Below are positions 25,091 to 35,580 of a DNA stretch of 64,000 nt, piece after piece (within the stretch, counting starts at the first letter, position 1; each line of letters opens with the position of its first letter). The stretch lies in the NCBI RefSeq assembly GCF_905163445.1, contig NC_053183.1, positions 15,066,001 to 15,130,000 on the forward strand. Direction: 5' to 3'. The DNA comes from Pararge aegeria (lineage: Eukaryota > Arthropoda > Insecta > Lepidoptera > Nymphalidae). Made by a program: the position numbers and the translations under genes. A model generated the notes under the pieces. The model made no database searches, was not told the origin of the DNA, and saw only the letters and a list, made by a program, of their open reading frames with translations.

Positions 25091-25409
25091 AGTCAGTGAT
25101 AATAATGAGGACTGTTGACCCAACCTGCTTAAACACCACTGAGATGGAGAATCCAACTTTGCTAATTATACTTTGTCCAATTGAATATATTAAGTGTTAA
25201 TTTCTTAAAAATCCCTGCACAGTATTATTCTTCAACGCAGCCTATTTATATACTTACTACTAAAGGAAGACACTTTATATTTTTGTTTAATTATTTCACA
25301 AAGCTTATTTCAAATTACACCAAAATCCTTAAACTAGCAGGATGCCTGCCACAGCAAACTGGTTTTGAAATTATTAATTATAATTACATTGTATTTTGAT
25401 GCATTACAG

Positions 25410-26396
25410 ATGAACACCGAAAGTGTAATTGGCGATGGAGCTAAAGTGGAAAAGGCAGCTGCACCACTTCCCATTAACCACCGTTTCCTGGAGCCTGAGA
25501 AAGCAGTAAAAACAATAACCGATATGGCTATATGGGAAAAGTCAGAAGCTTACATGGAATACATAGGTTTTATTGCCACTCTGAATGAGGCTATCAAAGC
25601 TAAACCATTATCTGTTGATTGTAAAGTTTCAGAGAATATCTCTAAGTTAGTTAATTTGCTAGAGAAACTCGACAAATTGATAAATGACTTTCCACCTGTA
25701 GAACAGCCACAGAGGTTTGGTAATACAGCATTTAGAGATTGGCTAGCTAAAGTAAAGATGAATTCAACAGCAATGTTACAAGAAGTAATAAATCCTGAAC
25801 TACACTTAGCAATACCAGAAATAAAGGTCTACTTGGAGGAAAGCTTTGGTAATGCAACTAGAATAGACTATGGAACAGGCCATGAAATGTCATTCATTAT
25901 GTTTCTTTGTTGTCTTTATAAAATAGGCTATTTACAATTGGAGGATAATGTTGCAACTGTATTTTTAGTATTTAACAAGTATTTAGATATTGCGAGAAGA
26001 TTGCAGCAGACCTATAGAATGGAACCTGCTGGAAGTCATGGAGTCTGGAGTTTAGATGATTATCAGTTTGTACCATTCATATGGGGGAGTTCACAACTCA
26101 TAGACCAGCCCAGAATTTATCCTCCCGCTAAATTCTTAGAAGAAGATATTATTGATAAATTTGCAGAGGAATATATGTTCCTCTCCTGCATTAAATACAT
26201 TAAGGAGGTGAAAAAGGGACCATTTGCTGAGCACTCAAATCAGCTATGGAGCATTAGTGCAGTAGGCTCATGGTCCAAAATAAATCAGGGATTAATAAAA
26301 ATGTACAAAAAAGAAGTCCTGGCAAAGTTTCCAGTGATACAGCATGTTTTGTTTGGCTCCCTTCTTCCAATACGTAGATTCCCAATCCAACATTAA
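25410..26396 (+). CDS. Ptpa: Serine/threonine-protein phosphatase 2A activator (PTPA)
   Basis: A single-exon 328-aa coding region starting MNTESVIGDGAK. It is a peptidyl-prolyl cis-trans isomerase-type PP2A activator. Recognisable family motifs are the N-terminal INHRFLEPEKAVKTI, RFGN (102-105), DYGTGHE (153-159), GVWSLDDYQFVPFIWG (211-226) and QLWSISAVGSWSKINQGLIKMY near the C-terminus. Length fits the 320-360 aa family range. The protein reactivates the PP2A catalytic subunit by an ATP-dependent conformational change and aids metal loading in cytosol and nucleus. The ATG sits directly after a splice acceptor (TTACAG), so I place the start there and predict an upstream noncoding exon. A possible poly(A) signal is at 26808. 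Confidence 0.95.
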   Translation: MNTESVIGDGAKVEKAAAPLPINHRFLEPEKAVKTITDMAIWEKSEAYMEYIGFIATLNEAIKAKPLSVDCKVSENISKLVNLLEKLDKLINDFPPVEQPQRFGNTAFRDWLAKVKMNSTAMLQEVINPELHLAIPEIKVYLEESFGNATRIDYGTGHEMSFIMFLCCLYKIGYLQLEDNVATVFLVFNKYLDIARRLQQTYRMEPAGSHGVWSLDDYQFVPFIWGSSQLIDQPRIYPPAKFLEEDIIDKFAEEYMFLSCIKYIKEVKKGPFAEHSNQLWSISAVGSWSKINQGLIKMYKKEVLAKFPVIQHVLFGSLLPIRRFPIQH

Positions 26397-26859
26397 TAAT
26401 AACTCAGTATATTTAACTTAACTGTACTTTATTGTGTAATCTTTTCTCACTTCAATTTAATGTCTTGTTATTTGTGACAGTGCACGAAATTCAGTATTAA
26501 AGTTGTGTTTGCGATAGTGCTTTTGATAGTAATTTGAATCAAATTTGAAATGTGATATATTAAATTATATATAGAATTAATTGTACTACAAACATTTTTG
26601 TACTAAGGGTATTTTATTCACCAATGCATTTAATAATTAAACAACATTAAAATAGGTATTTATGTTTAATGGGATTTATTTCATAAATTAATAGAAAAAG
26701 GGCTTAAATTTTTTTTCTATTTACCTACTCCACTGTTTTAGTTTTTCTAAATACTGACCATGTATAAAGTCTGTATTCAATAGAAATTTTAATGGTAGTA
26801 TGTTATGAATAAACTTAAAAATAAAGAAAAACACAATTTGCCATATAGTTTTATGGTAA

Positions 26860-28380
26860 TACAACACTAGACCAAAAAGAGATTAGCTGTTAAAATCGAT
26901 TTTTAAGTTTTTTTTTCAGATTATATTTTTGATATTTTTAATGTACGATTTTCCTTCCTAAGGTCAAAGGTAAAATCTAGGCTTGAATGAACAAAAGAAG
27001 TAATAATTTTGTGCCAATTTGTATTTTTAGATATTGTAGATGTAGATACACTAATGGTGCCACCAGAACAGCTTTGGTAGCATACACTTCGGAAACCCGA
27101 CGCTTAAGACAATTTAGATTTTTTATATTGATATATTGCTGCCAGTTTTCAATTAATTTAGGTTATGCATAACTTACAAATATTTAAATCGCGAATGAGT
27201 AGGTAGATAAGCCAAAATATTTAAATTCTATTTTGATGTAACCTAAATATTCAGTGAAACAACCTTATACCAACTTTATCGTTGTTTGTTTAAATTGAAT
27301 AAAATACTTGATATTTATTATTTATTTATTTTTATTGAAAATAAACAGTTTTGTTTAATTTAAGACTAATATGAATATAAAGAAGAAGAAACAAAACTTT
27401 AAACACTTGTGTTATAAAATACTTAAAATGTGAATACTGGCTTAAATAGTAGATACTTTCTGATAATAAGTTATTATCAGTGTGTTTCAATATAATAAAT
27501 AACTAAACTATAGTAATAGTATATAGTATCATGGCTCTCTTTTAAATTTTAAAATTTTGCTGCAAAACTGAAAGTGAATTTCTCATTTAAAATCATATCA
27601 CAGTTTTTAATAAATTCCGTATTTTTTAGTAACACTCATAAAAATTAACCCCGAGGGTGCTTTTCTTAAAGCGGAGCGAAGATTTGCAGAGCCCTGATGC
27701 TTTATGACATTGCATTAAAATACTTAAGTATATAAGCGTGCCAAATACATTTAGCGACGACTAGTAATTGAACCACATATTCAAATATAATATATAACTT
27801 TAAAAAATGACTTTTCAAAAATTACAGTCGGGTACATAGTGGTAGGTCCCCAATACATCGCCAAAAAATAAAGGCTGACTTGAAACTAGCCGTAGGTAAG
27901 GTACTTGTATGAAGCTTTAACATGGTGTTATTTATTATTATATATTTGCAGTTTTTTTTTCATTGTTGGGCAAAGGCCCATTTGTTCTTCCACTTATCAC
28001 GGTCTGTGGTTATTTGTGGCCAGTACTTGAAATGCGCGTCGAGTTTATAACGTTATATAATAAGCGTCCGAATAATGAGACCGTTTTTATGTAGGAAATA
28101 ATCTCAAATTAGTGGGTCCTCGGTATGTCTAGAAAGTTTGAACGAAATCTGATCGTTCAAAGTAGGACAAAATCGAGTTCAAAGGGGTCAGTTACATACA
28201 TACATACAGGTGAAGCTCATATAAAGCGTGTAAAAATAGAACGTACCTACCTACTGTTTGAACTAGTGCAATGCAAACGTCAAAAAGTCTGTCAAAACAA
28301 GTCTCAAATATAACTTAAACCTACAAATACAGACGACCCGACGTGGCACCCTAAGCATTGCGCTCGCATTAACAAAGAAC
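26860..28380. other. Intergenic gap with one LINE scrap
   Basis: The stretch is AT-rich and has no plausible gene. 27955-28030 read on the minus strand gives DKWKNKWAFAQQ and a stop, which looks like the C-terminal tip of a LINE reverse transcriptase. The rest is unassigned. Confidence 0.4.
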
Positions 28381-28530
28381 AGTGCCAAGTGTGAGATTTT
28401 CTACTTACGTTTACTTATTCGATCGCGATTTATATGGTATGAAACGAGCGCCATCTATTTACAATAGTAGGAAAACATACTGTCACTAGATAGCGCTTTT
28501 TCGATATCTTAAAAATAGTAGTTAATTTCG
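28381..28530 (-). mobile_element. Short non-autonomous element, copy 2
   Basis: It begins 'agtgccaagtgtgagatttt', followed by 'acgtttacttattcga', which is the reverse complement of the right end of the element at 34871-35075, and it shares the internal 'tgtcactaga(t)' segment. The far end is not clear. Confidence 0.5.
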
Positions 28531-28664
28531 AAGCTTTTTTCAAATTGAATGAAGATTATCCTTTACTGTTTAAGTTATCATTAAATTACAATGACATAGA
28601 AAATCAGGGCCCAGCACTAGGAGTATTATAGGTTGTACTGAAGAAAGTATAATTTTTGCGGTGT

Positions 28665-30554
28665 TCAATGTTCGACATCAACAGGTTTGGGTTTATTAAT
28701 ATAGTTGTTGTACAGAGAGTAACCCATGCCAGCGGTCAATGCTCCGACTACTAAGCCTTGTGATATTACACGAAATTGCATTAGGAAGACACTCGTGCTC
28801 ATGCTGCCGCGGTTCTTGTAGGAGTACAGCCCGTACCCCACTGCGGACGCTAATCCCGCCAATCCTGGAAGAACAGAAGAAAACCGATAATGAAAGAGAG
28901 TAACGTATATACTTTTAAGATTTTTGCATAGCGTATCACTTATAATCAGCTTCTTAAAAGCCCAGTGGGTAGGACTTCGACTCCACTTTCGGGGGGCGAG
29001 TTCGAATCCCAGCACGCTCCTCTAGCTTTGCTTTTACTTGCTTCAACGGTGAAGGAAAACATTGTGAGGAAACCTGCATGCCTGAGAGTTCTACATAATG
29101 TTCTTAAAGGTGTGTGGAGTCCACCATTTCGCACTGGGCCAGCTTTGTGGATTACCTACGGTTTTAACCCCTTCTCATTGTAGCAATGGGTTGATATGAT
29201 GATCATAGCATATAGACTATAACAGGATGCTAATCTATAAATATCTTTTCAGAGTACCCAAGTATTTAGTTACTTTTTTTAAAATATAATAATAAGGACC
29301 AAGCCGATGGATTACGTCAAGATTTCTTGGATTTCATGGAAACCACAACGTTTATTTGGCGAGCGTCCTAAACGGTCATACGATCCGGCAACATTAGGTA
29401 TTAGGTAACCAGTGACCTCTACTAATAAATTTCCGATTCTAATTTTAGTTTCTTGGACACTGATTACAGCGTCAAACTTACGAGAACTTATTGCGCTTAT
29501 TTGGCGACAAAATAAAGTGTCAGCCTAGAAGGATTAAGTATCCCCGCACACACAAGGGCCACTGGCCTCATGTGCGGACACTTAATCCTGGCCACAAACA
29601 CTAAACGCCGCGCGCCGCCACCATACATTTTATATGGACTGGCCGCACACGGTTGATGCTGATGGCCGCCATGCGCTACAAGTCGTCGCTGCTGCTCACT
29701 TCAGAAAATATAGCCGTTGCGTGCGTTTTGTGCTAGTGGCCAGTGGCCCGAGCTTATAGTAGTCAGAACTTAAGAAAATAGTCCACTGGGTACAGTACAG
29801 TACAACTCACACAAAATATATGAGTAAAGCGCCTTCAAGCGTATTTAAGTCAGATTTTTTCAGACAGACTGGCTACAATATTTACCTTACGCAAACTAAA
29901 GCAATGTGTAGGTATGCAAAGCAACAAACTAAGGTAAACGTTGTTCGTACGATAGCTGATCTTCAATAACAACATAATATGATTAAGTATATTACACTTG
30001 AATATGATGTCACTTCTAATTCATATTACCATATAGAAATCTCTGACAAATTAATGAGAGTAAGAGGTACTAAACTGAAACTTAAAAAAAATTTAAAACT
30101 GGATCCTTGTTTATATGTGACACACTTATTTGCATAAAATCTAGGTATGTAAACTAGACAGAACGGTTGATTCAGATCCAACTGACCCAGATACCTATAT
30201 AAACTTTAAAGGTAAATTGTACCTAAAATCTATATTTCGGGACCTGAGAAGTATCAGTAACTATCGTTTATTTTTCTAGGTATCCAGGTACTTTTTAACT
30301 AATTATAATAAATTTTTTCTAAACTAAGACAGGTCAGATGCTAAAAAGTTTCAAAAATATTGTTTAGGTAAATAAGAAGATTAAGATTAGAAGATAATTT
30401 AAAAAAAATGGGCACCTACTAAAGTACCTATATATTTACTATAGTTACTGTTTTGCTTACCAATTACCATAAACGGCGATTCTTTTGTTTTTCTCGCTAA
30501 CTTCTCCGACTGGCTTTCATCGTGATAATCGAAAATCGGTTTATTCTGGGCCAT
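28665..30554 (-). CDS. HIG1 domain protein B (HIGD1-like), two coding exons
   Basis: Coding exons are 30461-30554 (94 nt) and 28665-28864 (200 nt), joined in phase 1, for 97 aa. The start MAQNKPIFDYHDES, the SPFMVIG motif, two hydrophobic segments (about 33-48 and 65-83) and the loop KNRGSMSTSVFLMQFRVISQG define a HIG_1 protein, expected in the inner mitochondrial membrane in respiratory complex assembly. Exon 1 has exactly the length and phase of exon 1 of copy A (15824-16834), so the two are duplicates. Copy B is the closer to HIGD1A by eye but I did not align it. An acceptor at 30563 and donor at 31525 predict a 5' untranslated exon. Its coding intron carries a sense-strand SINE, a GC-rich hairpin and other repeats. 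Confidence 0.92.
28950..29215 (+). repeat. Metulj-like SINE with tRNA head
   Basis: This is a near-complete copy: tRNA-like head with B box 'gagttcgaatccc', then 'ggtgaaggaaaacattgtga', 'cctgcatgcctgagagttct', 'gtggagtccacca' and 'aatgggttgatatgatgat' at the 3' end. It lies antisense in the HIGD1-B coding intron. Confidence 0.8.
29531..29588. repeat. Long imperfect hairpin
   Basis: The ends 'ggattaagt' and 'acttaatcc' pair, as do 'ccgcacaca' and 'tgtgcgg', with a central 'ggccactggcc'. The flanking 29589-29760 is GC-rich with repeated 'ggccgc' steps. It could be a foldback or the end of a DNA element. Confidence 0.6.
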
Positions 30555-30618
30555 TATGGATACTGAAAAACGATAAATTATATTTTACCTACTATAAGTA
30601 AGAGCTTTATCTCCGTAT

Positions 30619-30687
30619 CGGGAATATAATCCGGAGCCTCGCCATCTCACAAGTAGTAAGATGGCGAGGCTCCGGATTATATTCCCG
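30619..30687. repeat. Perfect 29-bp inverted repeat
   Basis: The arms 30619-30647 and 30659-30687 are exact reverse complements around an 11-nt loop. The arm core is 'ccggagcctcgccatct'. It lies in the predicted 5' UTR intron of HIGD1-B, 65 bases upstream of the ATG on the minus strand, so a transcript could fold into a 29-bp stem. Confidence 0.92.
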
Positions 30688-30824
30688 GATTATGTTCAGA
30701 AATTCTCAATAAGAAGTGACTAGAGTTAGAAGAGTTTGAGTTGGAGAAAAGAGTTGAGTATCAATCCGGTACTCTCAAGATCTGGATGAAGCCGAAAGTC
30801 CCGACTGTCTCGTGTGGTGTCGTC

Positions 30825-30930
30825 GGATCAATATAAATAAATAAATAAATAAATATAGGTACTACGACAATACACACATCGCCATCTTGTCCCAAAGTAA
30901 GCTTGTGTTATGGGTACGTACTAAGATAAC
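30825..30930 (-). repeat. SINE family 2 tail with (AAAT)n
   Basis: An (AAAT)n run is followed by 'ctacgacaatacacacatcg' and 'gcttgtgttatgggtacgta', the reverse complement of the 42 kb copy's tail. Confidence 0.6.
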
Positions 30931-31525
30931 TGGAAGAAAGGTCCACTGGGTCCACATTTAATGTTATCATCAAACCAACCAGTCTATCTACCCAACGTGG
31001 TGTTTATTGCAAAACCCTGACTTCTAAAACAGCAGACGCAGTGGATATAAGTTATAAGCTATGATAATGACGATGAAATGAATCGTATTATTAAAGCCCG
31101 CCTAGTCAATCTAGCGAGGAATGCTATTTTCATGGTTACTCCAAGACAGGAGGCCCGGTAGGACATTGGTAGGCTAAGGATTGTTATGATGAAATAAGAA
31201 TTTCTAGGAACTGGACTTCTTTAAAAAATTTGTATAGTAGGTACTATAGGTACTAATTTTTTTAAGAGGTGTCAAAATTTACGACACAAAATGCATTTCT
31301 TGAAAGCTGTTATCTAATTAGAATTTAATGCAATAGGTAAATAAGGAACATTAAATTAATAAAATAAATCTCGGAAAGTAAAGTTAACAAAACATGAGTT
31401 GTGTTAGAGCAAATATTCCTACATCAACTGAATCACAAAATATTGAGTAAGACTGTAAAGTAGGAAGGAACACAATATATACCTACACAGATAAATCAAT
31501 ATGAAATGAAATTACTTCAACTCAC

Positions 31526-31580
31526 CGTATTAGACGGTCAAGGTCGCCAAAACTGGATTGGAACAATATTTCTGTTTCAA
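31526..31580 (-). other. Predicted 5' untranslated exon of HIGD1-B
   Basis: On the minus strand 'ctaatacg|GTGAGT' is a strong donor at 31525, and 'cgtttttcag' ends at 30563, eight bases upstream of the ATG. The exon's 5' limit is a guess. Confidence 0.5.
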
Positions 31581-32389
31581 CGTAAGCAATGGAATAATGA
31601 TGACGAAACTGAAACAGTATTGCCTTGAAGCTTCGACCACTTCGTCATCCGAATTTCAATCGTCTACTAAAGGAAACTCAGAGATACACACTACGGTAAT
31701 CGGGATTGCTATAATTTTTATCGCCTTCACGGAAACCTGGGTTAAAACTGCGCACGTCACTTGCCTTGATTCAGTGTTCCATCACTACTATTATATGCCA
31801 GTCAATATTTGAGATAGATGTTGAATACGTAATGGATTACTAACATACAGTCATGGTGATAACACTGTATTATGTAATACAAATTTGTGTATTTCACACG
31901 GCCCGGCGACGCATTGGTTAAGAATTGACCTTGGGCATGTTTTCCAGGAAAATATATTACTATCTTGTCTTATTTTTAAGTCTATTTACCTTTAATGGAA
32001 AATTAAAGACCCTGCAATTGTACCATGACTGTTATCCATGTATTTTGTAATATATACTTAGGAACTTAATGCTCGTAATTATGTATAATTAACTAATTAA
32101 AACATAGTTAGGTACCTACCTACTTGCATTTGTTTTTCTACAATGAAAATTGGTTTTGTTTAAAAGCGAAGGCAAAACTAGAAAATAATGGCAAGCCTGT
32201 GGCAAACATGATTTACTTCATATCAATATGACCGAAGTATCACCTAGATAAGGTAACATTATGTTTCATAGTTCGAATCTCGTGCACTGTGGATAACATA
32301 AGAGTGTTAGCGTAAATTAATCCTACAGAGCGCTACCTAATAGATCAGTAGGATCTGTATTGTAATTTTTTTAGAGTAATAATTGACAG

Positions 32390-32600
32390 ACCTAGCTGTT
32401 GGCCCTCCTGACGGTAAGTGTAAATCCCTCGGCTATATTCAAAGTAACACTTCGGATGGCATGCAAGGAACACGTCCTGCAACTTGCCGCAACCTGTTTA
32501 TCAACCTGAGGCGTAGGTTTTAAGCCTCATGTGCCTATAATATCACCGGCGAACACGCCCTGCAGACCGGAAGACAGCAATGCTGCAACATCCCTTCGTC
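32390..32600. repeat. Interspersed repeat (SINE-like)
   Basis: It contains 'acacttcggatggcatgcaa', 'cctgaggcgtaggttttaag' and 'ccggaagacagcaatgctg', sequences I associate with a common lepidopteran repeat tail. It abuts the LINE remnant that follows. Confidence 0.45.
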
Positions 32601-33120
32601 ACAAGGTGATCTTGAATAAGACGTGCATACGTCCCATAATGATATTCGCCCATCGCCCTCACAGCTCTTACAAGACCTTTAAATTCCTACATAATAAGTT
32701 TGTGCATATGGCCACGGGCCGCCCGTGGTTCGTGCGCAACGTAGATCTCCACTGAGACCTCGATTTTCCCACCATAGCTCAGTACATTCAAACATTATCA
32801 AAATTCTTCTTTGACAAAGCAGTCCGACATCCCATATTTATATTCTAGAATTAACTTCCTCTCAAATAGGAAGCCGGATGTATAAGGTCTCCGACCACCA
32901 TGTCGGAGGAAAAGGGTTGCAAGAAGGAACCTTGGAGTTTAAAAAAAAAAGCAGTTTGACAACCCCAACCTAGTGGTCGAGGCGTTCACATATACTCCCG
33001 ACCCCAACGTCGATCTCATACGGTGACAGCCCTCGTCTCAGCCGGCGAAGACGAGGGCCCCGATTTCTGATGTCATCCCGACGGACACCCTTAACACGGT
33101 CACGGTTTCGTTCGGACTAA
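32600..33120 (+). pseudogene. Jockey-like LINE remnant (C-terminus of reverse transcriptase and 3' UTR)
   Basis: The plus strand encodes NKTCIRPIMIF and then KFLHNKFVHMATGRPWFVRNVDLH in one frame. After an in-frame TGA it continues DLDFPTIAQYIQTLSKFFFDKA and stops in the same frame near 32847. The 'ATGAPWFVRN' block is characteristic of Jockey-clade reverse transcriptases. Point mutations have inactivated it. A 10-bp stem at 33029-33058 lies in the presumed 3' UTR. Confidence 0.7.
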
Positions 33121-33247
33121 ATCATAATTAGTCCACAAGTCCACCAAGTCAGATTAATTAACGTCGAATCGAGCCGAGGTCAGAGTCCTCGAACTACGCA
33201 GCGTCGGGTAAACGTCCCCCATTTATCCCCCGATGACAATCCCTGCA

Positions 33248-33472
33248 GGGCTAGCACGGGCAGGAGACAAAAATTATACCCCAGACAAGGGATATAATTT
33301 ACGTGTCCACCTGCTAAAGCACGGGAACATAGAATAGGAGAAGTTCACCCCCGTTTATACACATATATTATTTCCACCTGTGCGCTACTGCTCTGAGAGT
33401 TGATAAAGCTGCGGGAGAAGATAAATTATTATACTTTCTTCGGGGAGTTATTGTCTCCTACCCATGCTAGCC
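33248..33472. mobile_element. Short element with ~22-bp inverted ends
   Basis: The left end GGGCTAGCACGGGCAGGAGA and right end, read in reverse complement, GGCTAGCATGGGTAGGAGA, are near-identical inverted termini. A second copy in opposite orientation lies at 52123-52280, sharing 'gtgtccacct', 'gaataggagaagtt' and the termini. No ORF is present. It could be a MITE or a SINE body with inverted ends. Confidence 0.6.
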
Positions 33473-33569
33473 ATGCTGGTGGTTATCCACAATATGTGTC
33501 CCTCCGAAAAAGAATGCTTCAAAAGTGGCAGTAGGTACTACCCTTGTCACAAAAATGTAATATAAAATA

Positions 33570-33955
33570 AAAATCTTATCTATCTATATATGTAAAAGAG
33601 AAAGTGTGTGGGTATGTTCCATATAGGCTTCGAAACGGAATTTCAATGAAACTTTCTTCAGGGAACTTCAGGGAATCTCCAGATTGACCTGGCGAGTAAT
33701 CCTGTAAAGTTTGGTGACGATCGGAGCACTCCTATTTTTGAACTGTCAAATAAAGCTTTATTTACTATGATGATATACATGGGTGTAGATGAGAGCTCGA
33801 GAAGAGATTAGAAGAGAATGAATACGGAGAGAAATAAATGATTTAATATATTATGAGACTTAAATTAAAAATTGAATGATGTAAGATTATTTTTTAAATA
33901 AAATAAAGCAAAATTTAGCCTGGCAAAGCGGGCTGGGTACGCTAGTATAATATAA
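33570..33955 (+). repeat. Dispersed repeat, copy of the 56.1 kb element
   Basis: It runs from 'gtaaaagagaaagtgtgtgg' through 'gattgacctggcgagtaatc' and 'acgatcggagcactcctat' to 'caaagcgggctgggtacgct'. The reverse complement of the whole order is found at 56090-56470. The class is unknown to me. Confidence 0.65.
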
Positions 33956-34347
33956 AATTAAGTTTTTTGTGTTTTCGTCGGCAATGCAATGTTGGAATAT
34001 CTGCATATTAGGATTCAATTTTTGACCAAACCCAAAACAAGACCTTGCAACTAGTAACCAATTAATGTTTTCTTAGAGAATTTTTCCAGTTATGTAGGAA
34101 GAGGGCTACAGAGGGAGGGAACAATCAACAAAGTCGTGGTGTAAATACTGAAAAGGATAAAAAAAATAAACAAATTGTTTTATTATTTTTAAAATATTTA
34201 CTTTAGTTGGGAAGAGCTTACTTCGATATTAAATATGAATTAATTATGCAACACATAGCATAACGTACAAAAGGCAAAAATATCCTATTGCAACGCCACT
34301 TCAAAGTTACATAGTCTGTGCATTTAAAACATGAATTTAAAAAATGC

Positions 34348-34839
34348 TTTCTTTACACGGTAGTATGGAGGGTAGAGGTACACGGTAGGTAGGCCGAGCG
34401 ATTCTTCTATTGATTGGCTAATCTAATCTTGAACAAGAAATTATTTTGTGCCGTAAATTTCAACAATTCTTTGTACCTAAGTATGCAAATTAATAAATTT
34501 TACGTCACACATTGTGGATACGTGTGCTATTTTTAAAGAAAAAAAAAAACGGGTAAACGAGTCTACCGGTGATCCTAGAGCGGGCAGTTAGTTATCTTGG
34601 CCAAAGAATTAGTGTGGCATTTCAAAGTGGCAATGCTGCCAGCATTTAAGGCACTATGCCTCGCTGCGGTGGTTTCGGCTTCCTTTCTTTACACGGTAGG
34701 TAGGCCGAGCGATTCTTCTATTGATTGGCTAATCTAATCTTGAACAAGAAATTATTTGTGCCGTAAATTTCAACAATTCTTTGTACCTAAGTATGCAAAT
34801 TAATAAATTTCACGACACACATTGTGGATACGTGTGCTA
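34348..34839. repeat. ~155-bp direct repeats flanking a LINE tail
   Basis: 34348-34529 and 34684-34839 are near-identical ('ggtaggccgagcgattcttc' to 'ggatacgtgtgcta'); the left copy has a 25-bp internal tandem duplication at its start. Between them, 34530-34683 is a retroelement 3' end also found at 37160-37320. Confidence 0.8.
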
Positions 34840-34870
34840 CGATTAGAATGTACCTATGGCGCAAGCCACG

Positions 34871-35075
34871 CCGAGTGCAAAGTGTGAGATTTTCTACATA
34901 TTGATCGCGTGAAATTTAGATACGATTTATATGCCATTATATCGCCACCTAATTATAATACTGCGAAACCGTGCTGTCACTAGATGGCGCTCTTTCAAAA
35001 CCATATAAATAATAGTTTACTTTCACGCACTCGAATAAGTAAACGTATGTAGAAAATCTCACGCTTGGCGCACTG
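34871..35075 (+). mobile_element. Non-autonomous inverted-repeat element (MITE-like)
   Basis: The left end 'gtgtgagattttctacata' is mirrored by the right end 'tatgtagaaaatctcacgc', giving imperfect inverted termini of about 28 bp on a ~205-bp element without ORF. The internal 'ctgtcactagatggcgctct' and one terminus recur at 28381-28530. Confidence 0.7.
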
Positions 35076-35184
35076 ATATGAGATCTGATAGCGCGTACAT
35101 TTCTTCGTTCCATTCAAATTTCATGCAAAATACATAAACAACGTGTAACTGAAAACCGAAATGGTATTATAGAGGCTGTAGGGT

Positions 35185-35580
35185 TTCATTATTTACTGTC
35201 TCTGAGACCTATCTGTGAAACCGAAACGCTAATAGTTTTTGAGTAAATAATTGCCATAGTTTTTACTGAAAGAAATCAGCTACAGCCTAACATTACATGC
35301 AAAAGTAAAATCAAGTGAATCCTGTCACTTTACTAGGCACGCGTCTCGTAAGTCGTAGTGCAGGTACTCAAGCGGTCTTATATTTTCAATCACAACCCTT
35401 GTCATAAATAAACTCTTAGAAAGTTTTGAATTAGTTTGTATGGAAAAATAAATATGCTTCTTTTGATTTAATATTGTTATCGGGTGACTCCTTATGAAAT
35501 ATACTTGTACTTATGCACACTTCAACAGTATTCCGTAATTCAGTTACACGTTGTATAAGGAAATGATACACACACACAAA
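35185..35580. repeat. Degenerate repeat, relative of 14210-14575
   Basis: It shares 'gtttttgagtaaa', 'gaaa(g)aaatca', 'ccttatgaaatatact' and the 'ttcaac' region with the 14 kb segment. Family not recognised. Confidence 0.45.

Larger units (their letters stand above)
24378..25409. promoter_or_regulatory. Divergent intergenic region, carbonic anhydrase / PTPA
   Basis: The start codons of carbonic anhydrase (minus) and PTPA (plus) are 1032 bases apart. A splice acceptor (TTACAG) abuts the PTPA ATG, so a 5' untranslated PTPA exon should lie in this interval, possibly close to the carbonic anhydrase start. I see no definite TATA box. A LINE tail occupies 24780-25090. Confidence 0.4.

Noticed and set aside
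31558..31812. Plus-strand frame of 84 codons
   Set aside because: It overlaps the predicted HIGD1-B 5' region on the other strand and has no protein-like conservation that I can recognise.
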